From: Asanoa ishikariensis
GTDB taxonomy: Bacteria; Actinomycetota; Actinomycetes; Mycobacteriales; Micromonosporaceae
Assembly: GCF_900107455.1 (NCBI RefSeq)
Contig: NZ_FNQB01000001.1
Span: 2,604,001-2,668,000, forward strand
Reading direction: 5' to 3'
DNA length: 64,000 bases
Part shown: positions 52,546 through 61,141 of the stretch, piece by piece
Numbering within the stretch: the stretch's first letter is position 1
How the letters are laid out: each line of letters starts with the position of its first letter
The notes under the pieces: generated by a model
The model's database searches: none
What the model was told of the DNA's origin: nothing
What the model saw: only the letters and a program-made list of their open reading frames with translations
Translations under genes and position numbers: made by a program

Positions 52546-53238
52546 TCATCGGTCGGGCATCCCGGCGCGGCGGCGCAGGGCGGCGACGTCGGTGACGACG
52601 ATCCGCCGGCCCTCGGTGCGCAGCCAGCCACGGCTGGCGAACGAGCCGATCGCCTGGTTGACGCTCTGCCGCGAGCCGCCGGCCATCTCCGCGAGCTGGC
52701 TCTGGTTGAGCTCGATCGTGATCATCGGCGCCTGGCTCTCGCCGGCCAGCCGGACCAGCGTCTTGGCCACCCGACCGGGCAGGTCGAGGAAGACGTGGTC
52801 GGCGTTCTGCTCGGTGAGCCGGCGGATCAATGCGCCCAGCGAGCGCATGACGGCGTCGAGGATCCGTGGGTTGGAGTGCACGAGCTCCATGAACGCCGAA
52901 CGCGAGAGCGCGAGCGCGGCGCAGTCCTCGATCGCCTCGGCGGAGGTCGACCGGGTCGACGCGTCGAGCAGCGACACCTCGCCGAGTGTGCCGGGTGGAC
53001 GGACGACGGAGAGCACGGCCCGCTCGCCGGTCGGCGCGGTGACGAACACCGCGACGGCGCCCCGGCGCAGCACGATCAGCGACTCGCCCGGGTCGTTCTC
53101 GACGAAGAGAAGCTGGCCCTTGCGATAGGTGCGGGGCACGGCGGCGGCGATCACGCGCTGCCGCACTTCGGGCTCCAGGCCGGCGAACAACTCGACACCG
53201 GTCAGAGCGTCGCCAGGATCTGGCAGGCGACCCTCCAC
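52546..53238 (-). CDS. Crp/Fnr-family transcriptional regulator
   Basis: This 230-residue regulator has a cyclic-nucleotide-binding-type beta-roll (about 15-130; GQLLFVENDPGESLIVLRRG and PPGTLGEVSLLDASTRSTSA with the Glu/Arg-type pocket). A C-terminal helix-turn-helix follows (about 165-215; NQSQLAEMAGGSRQSVNQAI). GGGAGGGG is seven bases before GTG at 53238, which decides the start; the frame extends further without support. Its ligand may be cAMP, and a cAMP-producing cyclase lies nearby. Its own promoter shares a 300-bp gap with the gene at 53539. Confidence 0.85.
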   Translation of the reverse strand: MEGRLPDPGDALTGVELFAGLEPEVRQRVIAAAVPRTYRKGQLLFVENDPGESLIVLRRGAVAVFVTAPTGERAVLSVVRPPGTLGEVSLLDASTRSTSAEAIEDCAALALSRSAFMELVHSNPRILDAVMRSLGALIRRLTEQNADHVFLDLPGRVAKTLVRLAGESQAPMITIELNQSQLAEMAGGSRQSVNQAIGSFASRGWLRTEGRRIVVTDVAALRRRAGMPDR

Positions 53239-53448
53239 AGCCCGACCCCTCCCTAGGACACATCCCACTGACCGACCCTTTGGCCGGCAACACATCAGAT
53301 CATGTCGTTCCTGTCGCGTGCTGTACACCCCTGAAATCGCTTCCGTGACAGTCCCGTGTTGTCCGTTCGGGCAGGCTGACTGCCAGACCCGCTGCTGGTG
53401 GGGGCCATACGGGGGAACGGCGGGCCCTCAGGGGGGCGCGGGGCGGAC

Positions 53449-53487
53449 CGGTCGGAAGAGATCACTGGGGGGTGTCTCTTCCGGCCG
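53449..53487. repeat. Inverted repeat in the Crp/kinase-like gap
   Basis: CGGTCGGAAGAGA and TCTCTTCCGGCCG match at 12 of 13 positions around a 13-base loop. It lies 51 bp before the start at 53539, in the 300-bp gap 53239-53538 that otherwise holds no gene. It may affect the transcript leader of the kinase-like gene. Confidence 0.5.
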
Positions 53488-53538
53488 TTCGCCCATTTCC
53501 CGGCGTGCGCACCCACCGGCAGCGGATAATCCCCACCC

Positions 53539-54408
53539 GTGGCAGACGACGAGGCCGCACTCTCGGCCCTGCGTGGCGGATGGCAGCACGTGCCCTGCCG
53601 CCTCGACCCGGTGTCGCTCGGCGGCACCGCGGCCACCGCCTGGGTGGCCAGCATCGCCGGCACGTGTCACCTGGTCACCCGGGTGGCGCTCGGCAAACGG
53701 CTGCGGCTGGAGGCGGGCCTGACCGCGGCCTGCCATCTCGCCGAGCGTGGGGTGGCCGCGGGCGAGCCGGTGCGCGCCCTGTCCGGCGCGCTGGTCGCCG
53801 AGCACGACGGCTGGGCGTACGCCCTGGTCCGTTGCCCGCCCGGCCGGCCGCTGTCGGCCGGCGACCCGCTCGACCAGCAGTGGTGGGGTGACGCCCTGGG
53901 CCGTCTGCACTCCGGAATGGACGGTTTCGCGCACGCCGGCCTGGCACCGTGGCACCGGGTCCGCCCGGACGCGCCGCATCTCGACGTGCGGCCGTGGCTG
54001 CGCGCGGCGGTCGGGGCCGCCTACGCCGCGCTGACCCGGCTGACCGTCACCGACCGGCTCACGTACGGGGTGCTGCACGGCCAGCCGAGGGCCACCGCGT
54101 TCCGGCTCGACCCGTCGACCGGCCGCACCGCGGTGGTCTGCTGGGGTCCGGCGGCCACCGGCCCGCTGGTCGCAGACCTGGCCTCGGCCGTCACGCACGC
54201 GGACGGTGCGGGCACCGAGGACCTGGTCGACGGGTACGCGGCGGCGGGTGCGGTGCACCGCGACGAGATCGAGTCCGCGCTGCCGGTGCTGCTCCGCTTC
54301 CACTGGGCGACCCGGGCCGACGCCGCCGCCCGCCGCCTGGTGTCCACCCCGGACGACGACGCGGCGCGGGCGACGCTGTCCGCCGCCCACGCCGCCCTCG
54401 CCGTTTAG
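53539..54408 (+). CDS. Phosphotransferase-fold protein with degenerate catalytic motifs
   Basis: This 289-residue protein has the shape of aminoglycoside-phosphotransferase-family proteins: an N-lobe (about 1-105), the linker RCPPGRPLSAGDP and a C-lobe. The catalytic loop that normally reads HGDxxxxN is LHGQPRATAFRLD, with Gln182 replacing the catalytic Asp and no Asn. The metal-binding Asp is replaced by Cys201 (VVCWGP). The nucleotide transfer chemistry is thus unlikely, and it looks like a pseudokinase or binding protein. The start at GTG 53539 has only weak ribosome binding support. Convergent with the DUF1028 gene, the stops overlap (TTAG). Confidence 0.7.
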   Translation: MADDEAALSALRGGWQHVPCRLDPVSLGGTAATAWVASIAGTCHLVTRVALGKRLRLEAGLTAACHLAERGVAAGEPVRALSGALVAEHDGWAYALVRCPPGRPLSAGDPLDQQWWGDALGRLHSGMDGFAHAGLAPWHRVRPDAPHLDVRPWLRAAVGAAYAALTRLTVTDRLTYGVLHGQPRATAFRLDPSTGRTAVVCWGPAATGPLVADLASAVTHADGAGTEDLVDGYAAAGAVHRDEIESALPVLLRFHWATRADAAARRLVSTPDDDAARATLSAAHAALAV

Positions 54409-55232
54409 GCCCCGCGCAGGTGTGCCAGCACCAACGGGTCGATCTTGCCCGGGACGATTCGCTCCTCGAGGTTCTCGACGCCGGCCCAACTGGCCAGGGC
54501 GTCGTCCAGCGAGGCGCCCTCGTGGCCGGCGGCGACCAGCCGGCCGCGCACCTCCGCGGCCAGCGCGCCGTCGAGGGCCAGCAGGGTGGCCGGGTCCGGC
54601 TTGCCGAACAGCAGCTCGTGCATGTCGAGCAGCCGGATCAGCTCGGGCACCGGCTCGGTGTGGTCGTCCACCCGCAGGTCGGCCACCACGTCGCTGGTGC
54701 CGCCGTAGCCCTGGCCGCGGGCGACCACGAGCAGCGCGGCGCTCTGCCGGCCGCGCTTGTCGCCGCCCGCCTCGTCGCCGGCGCGCAGCGCGGCCAGCAG
54801 CCGGCGGGCCAGCGGGGCGGCCGGGTCCGAGGCCAGCCAGGCGTCCCGCATCCGCTCCACCACCTCGGGGCCGACCAGGATGTTGCCCTGGATCGCGAAC
54901 CCGTCGCCGGCCACGCCGCCGGCCCAGTCGTGGCAGTCGGCGCCGGTGTAGGTGGCCCCGTCGCCGGTGGGGCCGACCACGCCGACCTGGCGCTGTGCCC
55001 GCCCCTCGTCGGCGGCGGTCAGGCCCGCGACCACCCCGGCCGCGTCCACGCCGGTGCGCAGCAGGGCCAACCCCTGTGGCCGGTAGGCCAGGTTGGCGTA
55101 GGACTGCGTCGCGACGGCGCCGGTCTGTGCCTCGGCGGCCGGCACGGCGGAGCCGACCGCGAGAAACTTGCTGGCGACGGCGATGCCGTGGGAGTGCCCG
55201 TCGGCCGACCGTGCCACGATCGAAAACGTCAT
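54405..55232 (-). CDS. DUF1028 family protein (Ntn-hydrolase-like)
   Basis: This 275-residue protein begins with TFSIVARSADGHSHGIAVAS, the typical opening of DUF1028, which has an Ntn-hydrolase-like fold. It also has AVATQSYANLAYRPQGL and GDGFAIQGNILVG. The activity is not established for the family. The ATG at 55232 starts 50 bp from the divergent exoribonuclease gene. Its end overlaps the stop of the kinase-like gene. Confidence 0.85.
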   Translation of the reverse strand: MTFSIVARSADGHSHGIAVASKFLAVGSAVPAAEAQTGAVATQSYANLAYRPQGLALLRTGVDAAGVVAGLTAADEGRAQRQVGVVGPTGDGATYTGADCHDWAGGVAGDGFAIQGNILVGPEVVERMRDAWLASDPAAPLARRLLAALRAGDEAGGDKRGRQSAALLVVARGQGYGGTSDVVADLRVDDHTEPVPELIRLLDMHELLFGKPDPATLLALDGALAAEVRGRLVAAGHEGASLDDALASWAGVENLEERIVPGKIDPLVLAHLRGA

Positions 55233-55282
55233 GACCGGGCACGGTAACGAATCTTCGTGCGGATGGGCCAGGATGGAACTCG

Positions 55283-55786
55283 ATGACCTATCGCTACTTC
55301 TACGACTGTGAGTTCATCGAGGACGGCCGCACGGTCGACCTCGTCTCGATCGGCGTGGTCGACGAGCACGGCAGGGAGTTCTACGCCGTGTCGACCGAGT
55401 TCGACGACTCACGGGCCGTGCCCTGGGTGCGCCGCAACGTGCTCGACAAGCTTCCGTCGCCCAGCGACAAGGCCTGGCGATCACGCGAGCGGATCCGTGA
55501 CGACCTCTACGAGTTCCTGGTCGCGCCCCTGCGCGGCAACGGCAGCAACGACACCCTCGAGCTGTGGGCCTGGTTCGCCGCGTACGACCACGTGGTGCTC
55601 GCCCAGCTCTGGGGCGCGATGCCGGCGTTGCCGCGGGTGATACCGCGGTACACCAAGGAGCTTCGGCAGCTTTGGGACGATCTGGGCAAACCGCCGCTGC
55701 CGCCGGCCGGGGCCGACCAGCACGACGCCCTCGCCGACGCCCGGCACAACCTGGCCAGGTGGAACGCCATGCGGACCCCCGGATAG
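55283..55786 (+). CDS. Exoribonuclease AS (polyadenylate-specific 3' exoribonuclease)
   Basis: This is a 167-residue DEDDh-type nuclease. The N terminus RYFYDCEFIEDGRTVDLVSIG carries D8 and E10, and HDALADARHNLARW has the His and last Asp of the site. It closely resembles the structure-solved mycobacterial protein Rv2179c in memory, which trims 3' ends of RNA. AGGA precedes the ATG at 55283. The divergent DUF1028 gene shares its 50-bp promoter gap. Confidence 0.9.
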   Translation: MTYRYFYDCEFIEDGRTVDLVSIGVVDEHGREFYAVSTEFDDSRAVPWVRRNVLDKLPSPSDKAWRSRERIRDDLYEFLVAPLRGNGSNDTLELWAWFAAYDHVVLAQLWGAMPALPRVIPRYTKELRQLWDDLGKPPLPPAGADQHDALADARHNLARWNAMRTPG

Positions 55787-55956
55787 TTCACCGACCGTTA
55801 GGTGGGTCGCGCTGGTCGCCGTTTTGACCGGCGACTACAGTGCGCAGTTGTGCGGCCCGCCCCGGGCCGGCAACGACGCCGATTATCGATCCTGGGGCTT
55901 TCTGGCCATGTGTGCCCCTTTGGGGCGAGGATCGCAATCAGGAGGATGAGCAGATC

Positions 55957-56985
55957 ATGCGAATCGGCGTGCTTACCGGCGGCGGAGATTGTCCCGGTCT
56001 GAACGCGGTGATCCGGGCGGTCGTCCGCAAGGGCGTCTCCACCTACGGGCACGACTTCGTCGGCTTCCGTGACGGCTGGCGTGGTCCGCTCGAGGGCCTG
56101 ACCATGCCGCTGGGCATCCCCGAGGTCCGCGGCATCCTGCCGCGCGGTGGCACCATCCTCGGCTCCTCCCGCACCAACCCGTTCAAGATCGAGAACGGCG
56201 TCGAGCAGATCAAGAGCAACCTGGGCGCGATGGGCGTCGACGCGCTGGTCGCGATCGGCGGCGAGGACACCCTCGGCGTCGCGACCAAGCTCGGTGAGCT
56301 CGGCGTGCACGTCGTCGGCGTGCCGAAGACGATCGACAACGACCTGAACGCGACCGACTACACGTTCGGCTTCGACACCGCGGTCAACATCGCGATGGAG
56401 GCCATCGACCGCCTGCACACCACTGCGGAGAGTCACCACCGCACGCTGGTCGTCGAGGTCATGGGCCGGCACGCCGGCTGGATCGCCCTGCACGCCGGCC
56501 TGGCCGGTGGCGCCAACGTGATCCTGCTCCCGGAGCGCAACTTCGACGTCGAGCAGGTCGCCGGCTACGTCGAGAAGCGCTTCCAGCACCAGTACGCGCC
56601 GATCGTCGTGGTCGCCGAGGGCGCGCAGCCGCTCGACGGCCAGATGGTGCTCCACAACCAGGAGCTCGACTCCTTCGGTCACGTCCGGCTCGGTGGTATC
56701 GGCCAGTGGTTGGCCGAGCAGCTCGAGGCGAAGACCGGCAAGGAGGCCCGCACGGTCGTCCTCGGTCACATCCAGCGCGGTGGCACCCCGACCGCGTTCG
56801 ACCGGGTCCTCGCGACCCGCCTGGGCCTGCACGCGATCGACGCGGTCAACGACGGCGACTGGGGCAAGATGGTCGCCCTCCAGGGCACCGACGTGGTCCG
56901 CGTCCCGCTGGTCGAGGCGACCCGCGAGCTGAAGACCGTGCCGCTGGAGCGCTACACCGAGGCCGAGGTCTTCTTCGGCAGCTAG
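55957..56985 (+). CDS. pfp: Phosphofructokinase, pyrophosphate-type by sequence
   Basis: This 342-residue group III PFK transfers phosphate to fructose 6-phosphate. The residues that govern the phosphoryl donor are D104 (GGEDTLG) and K124 (GVPKTIDND), at the E. coli numbering positions where Gly and Gly mean ATP use. Asp/Lys predicts pyrophosphate use, as in the Amycolatopsis and Actinoplanes enzymes. The sugar-site motif MGRHAGWIAL and the C-terminal GHIQRGGTPTAFDR are typical. The ATG at 55957 is preceded by AGGAGG about 11 bases before. It stands 170 bp from the exoribonuclease gene and 28 bp before proC. Confidence 0.9.
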   Translation: MRIGVLTGGGDCPGLNAVIRAVVRKGVSTYGHDFVGFRDGWRGPLEGLTMPLGIPEVRGILPRGGTILGSSRTNPFKIENGVEQIKSNLGAMGVDALVAIGGEDTLGVATKLGELGVHVVGVPKTIDNDLNATDYTFGFDTAVNIAMEAIDRLHTTAESHHRTLVVEVMGRHAGWIALHAGLAGGANVILLPERNFDVEQVAGYVEKRFQHQYAPIVVVAEGAQPLDGQMVLHNQELDSFGHVRLGGIGQWLAEQLEAKTGKEARTVVLGHIQRGGTPTAFDRVLATRLGLHAIDAVNDGDWGKMVALQGTDVVRVPLVEATRELKTVPLERYTEAEVFFGS

Positions 56986-57013
56986 TCCACAAAGCGTGAG
57001 GGGGCGGGCAGCC

Positions 57014-57826
57014 ATGACGAACAAGACGGTCGCCGTGATCGGCGCGGGCAAGATCGGTGAGCTGATGCTCTCCGGGCTGCTGCGCGCGGGATGGCCCGTC
57101 GACCGGCTGCTCGCCACCTCACGCCGCACGGAGCGCGCCGACGAACTGCGCCAGCGGTACGGCGTGCGGGTGGTCGACAACCTCACCGCGGTCGCCGAGG
57201 CCGACGTGCTGGCGATCTCGGTCAAGCCGCAGGACGCCGCCACCCTGCTCGCCGAGATCGGCCCGAAGGTGCCCGGCGACAAGCTGGTGATCTCGCTCTG
57301 CGCTGGCCTGCCGACCAGCTTCTTCGCCAAGCGGCTCCAGGACGGCGTGCCGATCGTCCGGGTGATGACCAACACCCCGGCACTGGTCGACGAGGCGATG
57401 ACGGCGATCTCGGCCGGTCCGCACGTGACGGCCGCGCACCTGGCCCTCGCCGAGGAGATGTTCAAGCCGCTCGGCGCGACGATCCGGGTGCCCGAGTCGC
57501 AGCAGGACGCGGTGACCGCCCTGTCCGGCTCCGGCCCGGCGTACTTCTACCTGCTGGTCGAGGCGATGATCGACGCCGGCATCCTGCTCGGCCTGCCCCG
57601 GCAGGTGGCGCACGACCTGATCGTGCAGACCGCGATCGGCTCCGCGGTGATGCTCCGCGACTCCGGCGAGCACCCCGTCAAGCTGCGCGAGGCAGTCACG
57701 TCGCCGGCCGGCACGACCATCTCCGCGATCCGCGAGCTCGAGAACCACGGCGTCCGCGCGGCCCTGCTCGCGGCGCTCGAGGCGGCCCGCGACCGGGCCC
57801 GTGAACTGGCTGAACAGAACTCCTGA
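57014..57826 (+). CDS. proC: Pyrroline-5-carboxylate reductase
   Basis: ProC (270 residues) reduces pyrroline-5-carboxylate to proline with NAD(P)H. The N-terminal nucleotide site KTVAVIGAGKIGELML and the C-terminal LSGSGPAYFYLLVEAMIDAG and SPAGTTISAIRELE motifs are definitive. The ATG at 57014 follows GAGGGGG. It lies 28 bp after pfp, perhaps on one transcript; no further proline gene is near. Confidence 0.94.
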   Translation: MTNKTVAVIGAGKIGELMLSGLLRAGWPVDRLLATSRRTERADELRQRYGVRVVDNLTAVAEADVLAISVKPQDAATLLAEIGPKVPGDKLVISLCAGLPTSFFAKRLQDGVPIVRVMTNTPALVDEAMTAISAGPHVTAAHLALAEEMFKPLGATIRVPESQQDAVTALSGSGPAYFYLLVEAMIDAGILLGLPRQVAHDLIVQTAIGSAVMLRDSGEHPVKLREAVTSPAGTTISAIRELENHGVRAALLAALEAARDRARELAEQNS

Positions 57827-57934
57827 ACACCCATTCGTGGTGATTCACTCACGCTGTCGAGACTTTCGCGCCGCCGGGCCAGGGCCTTACCTTCATTACA
57901 GATGGTGAAGCCCTGATTGCACGGAGGTACGACC

Positions 57935-58318
57935 ATGCGACGTCTCGCCACCGTTGTCGCCGCCACCGCCGCGGCCCTCTGGATCTCCGCGCCCGCTTCC
58001 GCCTTCGCGCACGCCAACGTCGTCAACCCGTACCTGCACACCGCACTCGACGTGTTGACCGTCGGCGTCGTGACGGCTCCGCTGTGGACGGCCTACTTCT
58101 GGACCGGTCGCCGGCTCCCGCTGGTGGCGCTCATCGCGATCGTCCAGGTACCGGTGGCCGTGTTCGGATTCGTGCAGATCCCGAACCCGTTCTGGCACGC
58201 CGCCGCCCTGGTCGCCGCACTCACCCTGACCTTGTTCTCGCTCGTCACCGTGCGGCGGCTCGCCACCGCCCACGCGGGCACGGCCGTCGCGGCACCCGCC
58301 ACCGCGCCGGCCGACTAG
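57935..58318 (+). CDS. Small membrane protein of unknown function
   Basis: This is a 127-residue protein with a cleavable-looking signal sequence (RRLATVVAATAAALWISAPASAFA). Two or three hydrophobic helices follow, with the conserved-looking HANVVNPYLHTALDVLTVGV segment at about 27-46. GGAGG is six bases before the ATG at 57935. No function is assigned. It stands between proC and a small hypothetical gene. Confidence 0.68.
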   Translation: MRRLATVVAATAAALWISAPASAFAHANVVNPYLHTALDVLTVGVVTAPLWTAYFWTGRRLPLVALIAIVQVPVAVFGFVQIPNPFWHAAALVAALTLTLFSLVTVRRLATAHAGTAVAAPATAPAD

Positions 58319-58401
58319 CCCGGGCCCGGGACCGGTGCCCCGCCCGGGGAACGCTGGAACCACGACCGGGGATTCGCGGTCCCTGGTGCCGACACGTGGT
58401 C

Positions 58402-58713
58402 TCAGTGGGGAGTGGGCACCGGCCCCAGGGTGGCCAACAGGTCGCGCACCGCGTCGACGGAGGGGCAGCCCCGGCGCGGTGCGCCCCACCCTTGTGGGCC
58501 CGCGTACGCGGTGAACCGGCAGTGCGGTTCGTCCACGTACCCCCAGGCCATGAAGATCTCGATGCCGGCGTAGCGGTAGACCCCGACGGACTCGGTCCGG
58601 GAGCCTTCCGCACGCCGGTGGAACGTCGCGGACAGGCCCGGCAGCACAGTCCCGTCGAGGTCGACGTCAGCCGCCTCCCGGTGCCGCTCGAAGTGCGTCA
58701 GATCGGGTAGCAC
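58402..58713 (-). CDS. Small hypothetical protein
   Basis: This is a 103-residue soluble protein (MLPDLTHFERHREAADVDLD) with several aromatic residues and a pattern of beta strands (GVYRYAGIEIFMAWGYVDE). No domain is recognised. The GTG start at 58713 has little ribosome binding support. The gene lies between a small membrane protein and the sortase operon, 24 bp from the sortase end. Confidence 0.5.
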   Translation of the reverse strand: MLPDLTHFERHREAADVDLDGTVLPGLSATFHRRAEGSRTESVGVYRYAGIEIFMAWGYVDEPHCRFTAYAGPQGWGAPRRGCPSVDAVRDLLATLGPVPTPH

Positions 58714-58737
58714 GTCATGGTCAACGAGCCGGCGGCC

Positions 58738-59469
58738 TCACTGCCACTGCGTCGGTCCGTGGCCCTTTGTCCGGGGCAGTTCGGGCACTCGCGCGTCGAC
58801 CGCGTAGACCACGACGTTGTCGCGGTAGGAGCGCTTGTCCCGGTCGAACTCGCCACCACAGGTGATCAGTCGTAGCTCGGCGCCGGGCGTGGCGCCGTAC
58901 ACCCGCGAGGTGGGGAACTTGTCCTTCGGGTAGTGGCCCGTGGCGACCACCCGGAACGGCAGCCACTGCCCACCGCGGCGCACCTCGATGGTGTCGCCGG
59001 GGCGCAGCTCGCGGAGCCGGAAGAAGACCGCCGGGCCACGGTACGAGTCGACGTGGCCGGCGATCACCGCCGGTCCGGGCTCGCCGGGCCGGGTGCCCTG
59101 CTCGTACCAGCCGGCCTTGGCGAAGTCGACCGGCGCTTCGAGCTCGCCCTTGCTGTCGAGGTCGAGGCCGACCAGCGCGGACCGGATGTCGACGCGCGGG
59201 ATGCGGACCTCGGACGGCGGCGGCAGCGCGGCCAGCGGGTCGGCGACCACGGCCGCCTCGACGGGCCGGACGCAGCAGCCGAAGTGCCAGCGCGCGGTCG
59301 GTGGTGGTGCGGCCGAGTCGCCGACGGCCAGGCCGAGCGTGGTGCCGGCCGCGGCGCAGAGCGCGAGCGCCGTGACCGTGAGGCCGACGACGCCGAACCG
59401 GCCGGCGGGCACCGGCCAGCCCCCGCGGTGCCTGATGACCGCGGGGGACGACCGGTCGACTGTGCTCAA
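58738..59469 (-). CDS. Class F sortase
   Basis: This 243-residue transpeptidase has an N-terminal membrane anchor (about 25-48) and a sortase barrel. H139 lies in AGHVDS, C204 in LITCGGEFD, and Arg in the final RSYRDNVVVYA segment. It attaches surface proteins bearing LPxTG-like signals to the wall. A TTG start at 59469 with weak ribosome binding is assigned, 6 bp after the upstream DUF4397 gene, so the two are co-transcribed. Class F sortases are typical of actinobacteria and their substrates are poorly defined. Confidence 0.85.
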   Translation of the reverse strand: MSTVDRSSPAVIRHRGGWPVPAGRFGVVGLTVTALALCAAAGTTLGLAVGDSAAPPPTARWHFGCCVRPVEAAVVADPLAALPPPSEVRIPRVDIRSALVGLDLDSKGELEAPVDFAKAGWYEQGTRPGEPGPAVIAGHVDSYRGPAVFFRLRELRPGDTIEVRRGGQWLPFRVVATGHYPKDKFPTSRVYGATPGAELRLITCGGEFDRDKRSYRDNVVVYAVDARVPELPRTKGHGPTQWQ

Positions 59470-59475
59470 CCAGAC

Positions 59476-60348
59476 CTACCAGGTGCGGCGGGCGGCCCTG
59501 CGCCGGAGCCCGACCGCGGCCACCCCGACGACTCCGGCCAGTGCGACCAGGCCGAGACCGCCGACCAACGCGATCGTGCCCGTGCCGCTGGCCCCGCCGG
59601 CTCCGGTCTCCACGCCGCCGACCGGGGTGATCTCGCCGGCCTTGGCGTCGACCTTGAGGTCGGTGGTCAGCCCGTTCTTGCCGTCGAGCACCAGCAGCGA
59701 GTACGTGGTGCCGCCGGCGAGGCGGCACGTCGCCTTGGCGGCCGACCCGGCCTGCGGCTGGAGGTCGAGCGTCCAGTTGCCGGGCTTGACGTCGCGGTAG
59801 GCGCTCGTCGTGGCGAACTGGAGGCCCATGCCGACCTCCTGGCCACCGGTGGTCTTGATGTCGAGCGACGGCGCCTTCACCGAGGCCTGCAGCACGCGGA
59901 TCTTGGCCTGGTCGGCCGGCGGCGCGCTGATGTCGTCGTCGATCACCGACAGGCCGAGCTCGGCGAAGCGGCCGGTGCCGGCGACGGTGTGCGCGCTGCC
60001 CTCGGTGACCTTGACGTCCTCGGTCAGCACCGGAGGCGACTTCGGGTCGGCGGCCACCTTGCGCATGGACACCGCGTAGGTGCCCGGCGGCACCGACAGG
60101 TAGTCGGACATGACGCCGTAGGCCACGGCGTCGAACTTGAGCCCCTTGACCTTGCCGGACAGGTCGTCGACGTAGACGTCGACAGGTGGGGTGTCGGGGG
60201 AGAGGTGGGCGAGGCGCACGTAGCCCACGCCGGCCTCGGCCGACGCGGGCACGGCGATCGCGGCGGACAGGCCGGCGCCGAATAGGACGGCGCCGGCGGC
60301 GGCGGTCAGCCGACGCAACGCGCGGGGGGCGGGACGCGCAGAGGTCAT
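59476..60348 (-). CDS. Secreted DUF4397 protein with C-terminal membrane anchor
   Basis: This 290-residue protein has a signal sequence (about 1-37, ending ASA), two DUF4397-type beta repeats (about 40-240; VGYVRLAHLSPDTPPVDVYV and the second copy near KIRVLQASVKAPSLDI) and a C-terminal membrane helix with a basic tail (RRRAARRTW). No LPxTG motif is visible, only GASGTGT before the helix. GGAGGAG is six bases before the ATG at 60348. It is encoded directly upstream of the sortase, so it is a plausible substrate or partner. Confidence 0.8.
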   Translation of the reverse strand: MTSARPAPRALRRLTAAAGAVLFGAGLSAAIAVPASAEAGVGYVRLAHLSPDTPPVDVYVDDLSGKVKGLKFDAVAYGVMSDYLSVPPGTYAVSMRKVAADPKSPPVLTEDVKVTEGSAHTVAGTGRFAELGLSVIDDDISAPPADQAKIRVLQASVKAPSLDIKTTGGQEVGMGLQFATTSAYRDVKPGNWTLDLQPQAGSAAKATCRLAGGTTYSLLVLDGKNGLTTDLKVDAKAGEITPVGGVETGAGGASGTGTIALVGGLGLVALAGVVGVAAVGLRRRAARRTW

Positions 60349-60566
60349 GACATCTCCTCCTGCTGACGAGAATCGCAGCACGCGAAACAGAGTCCCGTCA
60401 GTCGGACCGGACCGCAAGTCCTGAAAGGTGGAAAAATCTGACAATGCACGGATCATGTCCGGTCGGTCGACCGGGTGGGCCGAACGGCGTCCCCCGAGCG
60501 GATCTCGTGACTTGATCTCGCGAAAGGGACCGCCGCCCCGCCCGCCGTGCGGCATCTGTCATGTCT

Positions 60567-61052
60567 TCAGGGAAGCTGGCGCTCGATGGCCTCGACGAGC
60601 TCCGGCGCCTCCGGCTGGACCTGCGGGCCGAACCGCGCGGCGACCGTGCCGTCGGCCGCGACGAGGAACTTCTCGAAGTTCCACCGGACGTCGCCGCTGT
60701 GCCCGTCGGCGTCCGCGGTGTCCACCATGGCCGCGTAGAGCGGGTGTCGGTCGGCGCCGTTGACGTCGACCTTCGCGGTCAGCGGGAACGTGACGCCGTA
60801 GTTGACCGAGCAGAACTCGGCGATCTCCTCCGAGGTGCCGGGCTCCTGGCCGTTGAACTGGTTGCACGGCACGCCGAGCACGACCAGGCCGCGCTGCGCG
60901 TACGTGTCGTAGAGCCGCTGGAGGCCCTCGTACTGGGGGGTGAGGCCGCACTTCGATGCGACGTTGACGACGAGCACGGCCTTGCCCGCGTACTGCTTGA
61001 GGTCCGCGGACCCGCCGGTGAGGGCGGCTATATCGGTGTCGAGCACTGTCAT
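60567..61052 (-). CDS. Glutathione peroxidase-family thiol peroxidase
   Basis: This 161-residue protein has the peroxidatic cysteine C35 in NVASKCGLTPQYEGL, NQFNGQEPGTSEEI and WNFEKFLV with the Gln/Trp/Asn partner residues. It uses cysteine rather than selenocysteine. It likely reduces peroxides with thioredoxin-type donors. The ATG at 61052 is 122 bp from the divergent chitinase gene. The gap on the other side (60349-60566) shows no gene. Confidence 0.9.
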   Translation of the reverse strand: MTVLDTDIAALTGGSADLKQYAGKAVLVVNVASKCGLTPQYEGLQRLYDTYAQRGLVVLGVPCNQFNGQEPGTSEEIAEFCSVNYGVTFPLTAKVDVNGADRHPLYAAMVDTADADGHSGDVRWNFEKFLVAADGTVAARFGPQVQPEAPELVEAIERQLP

Positions 61053-61141
61053 GCCGTGAGGCTACTAGATCAACTTTGCCATCGAAACATGTACATCTTG
61101 ACGAGGTGTTGAACCGCTGGGTAGCTTCTCATCATTATCTA

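Noticed and set aside
53341-53365. CRP-type binding site near GTGACAGTCCCGTGT
   Set aside because: Only one half matches the consensus; the second half is too divergent to call.
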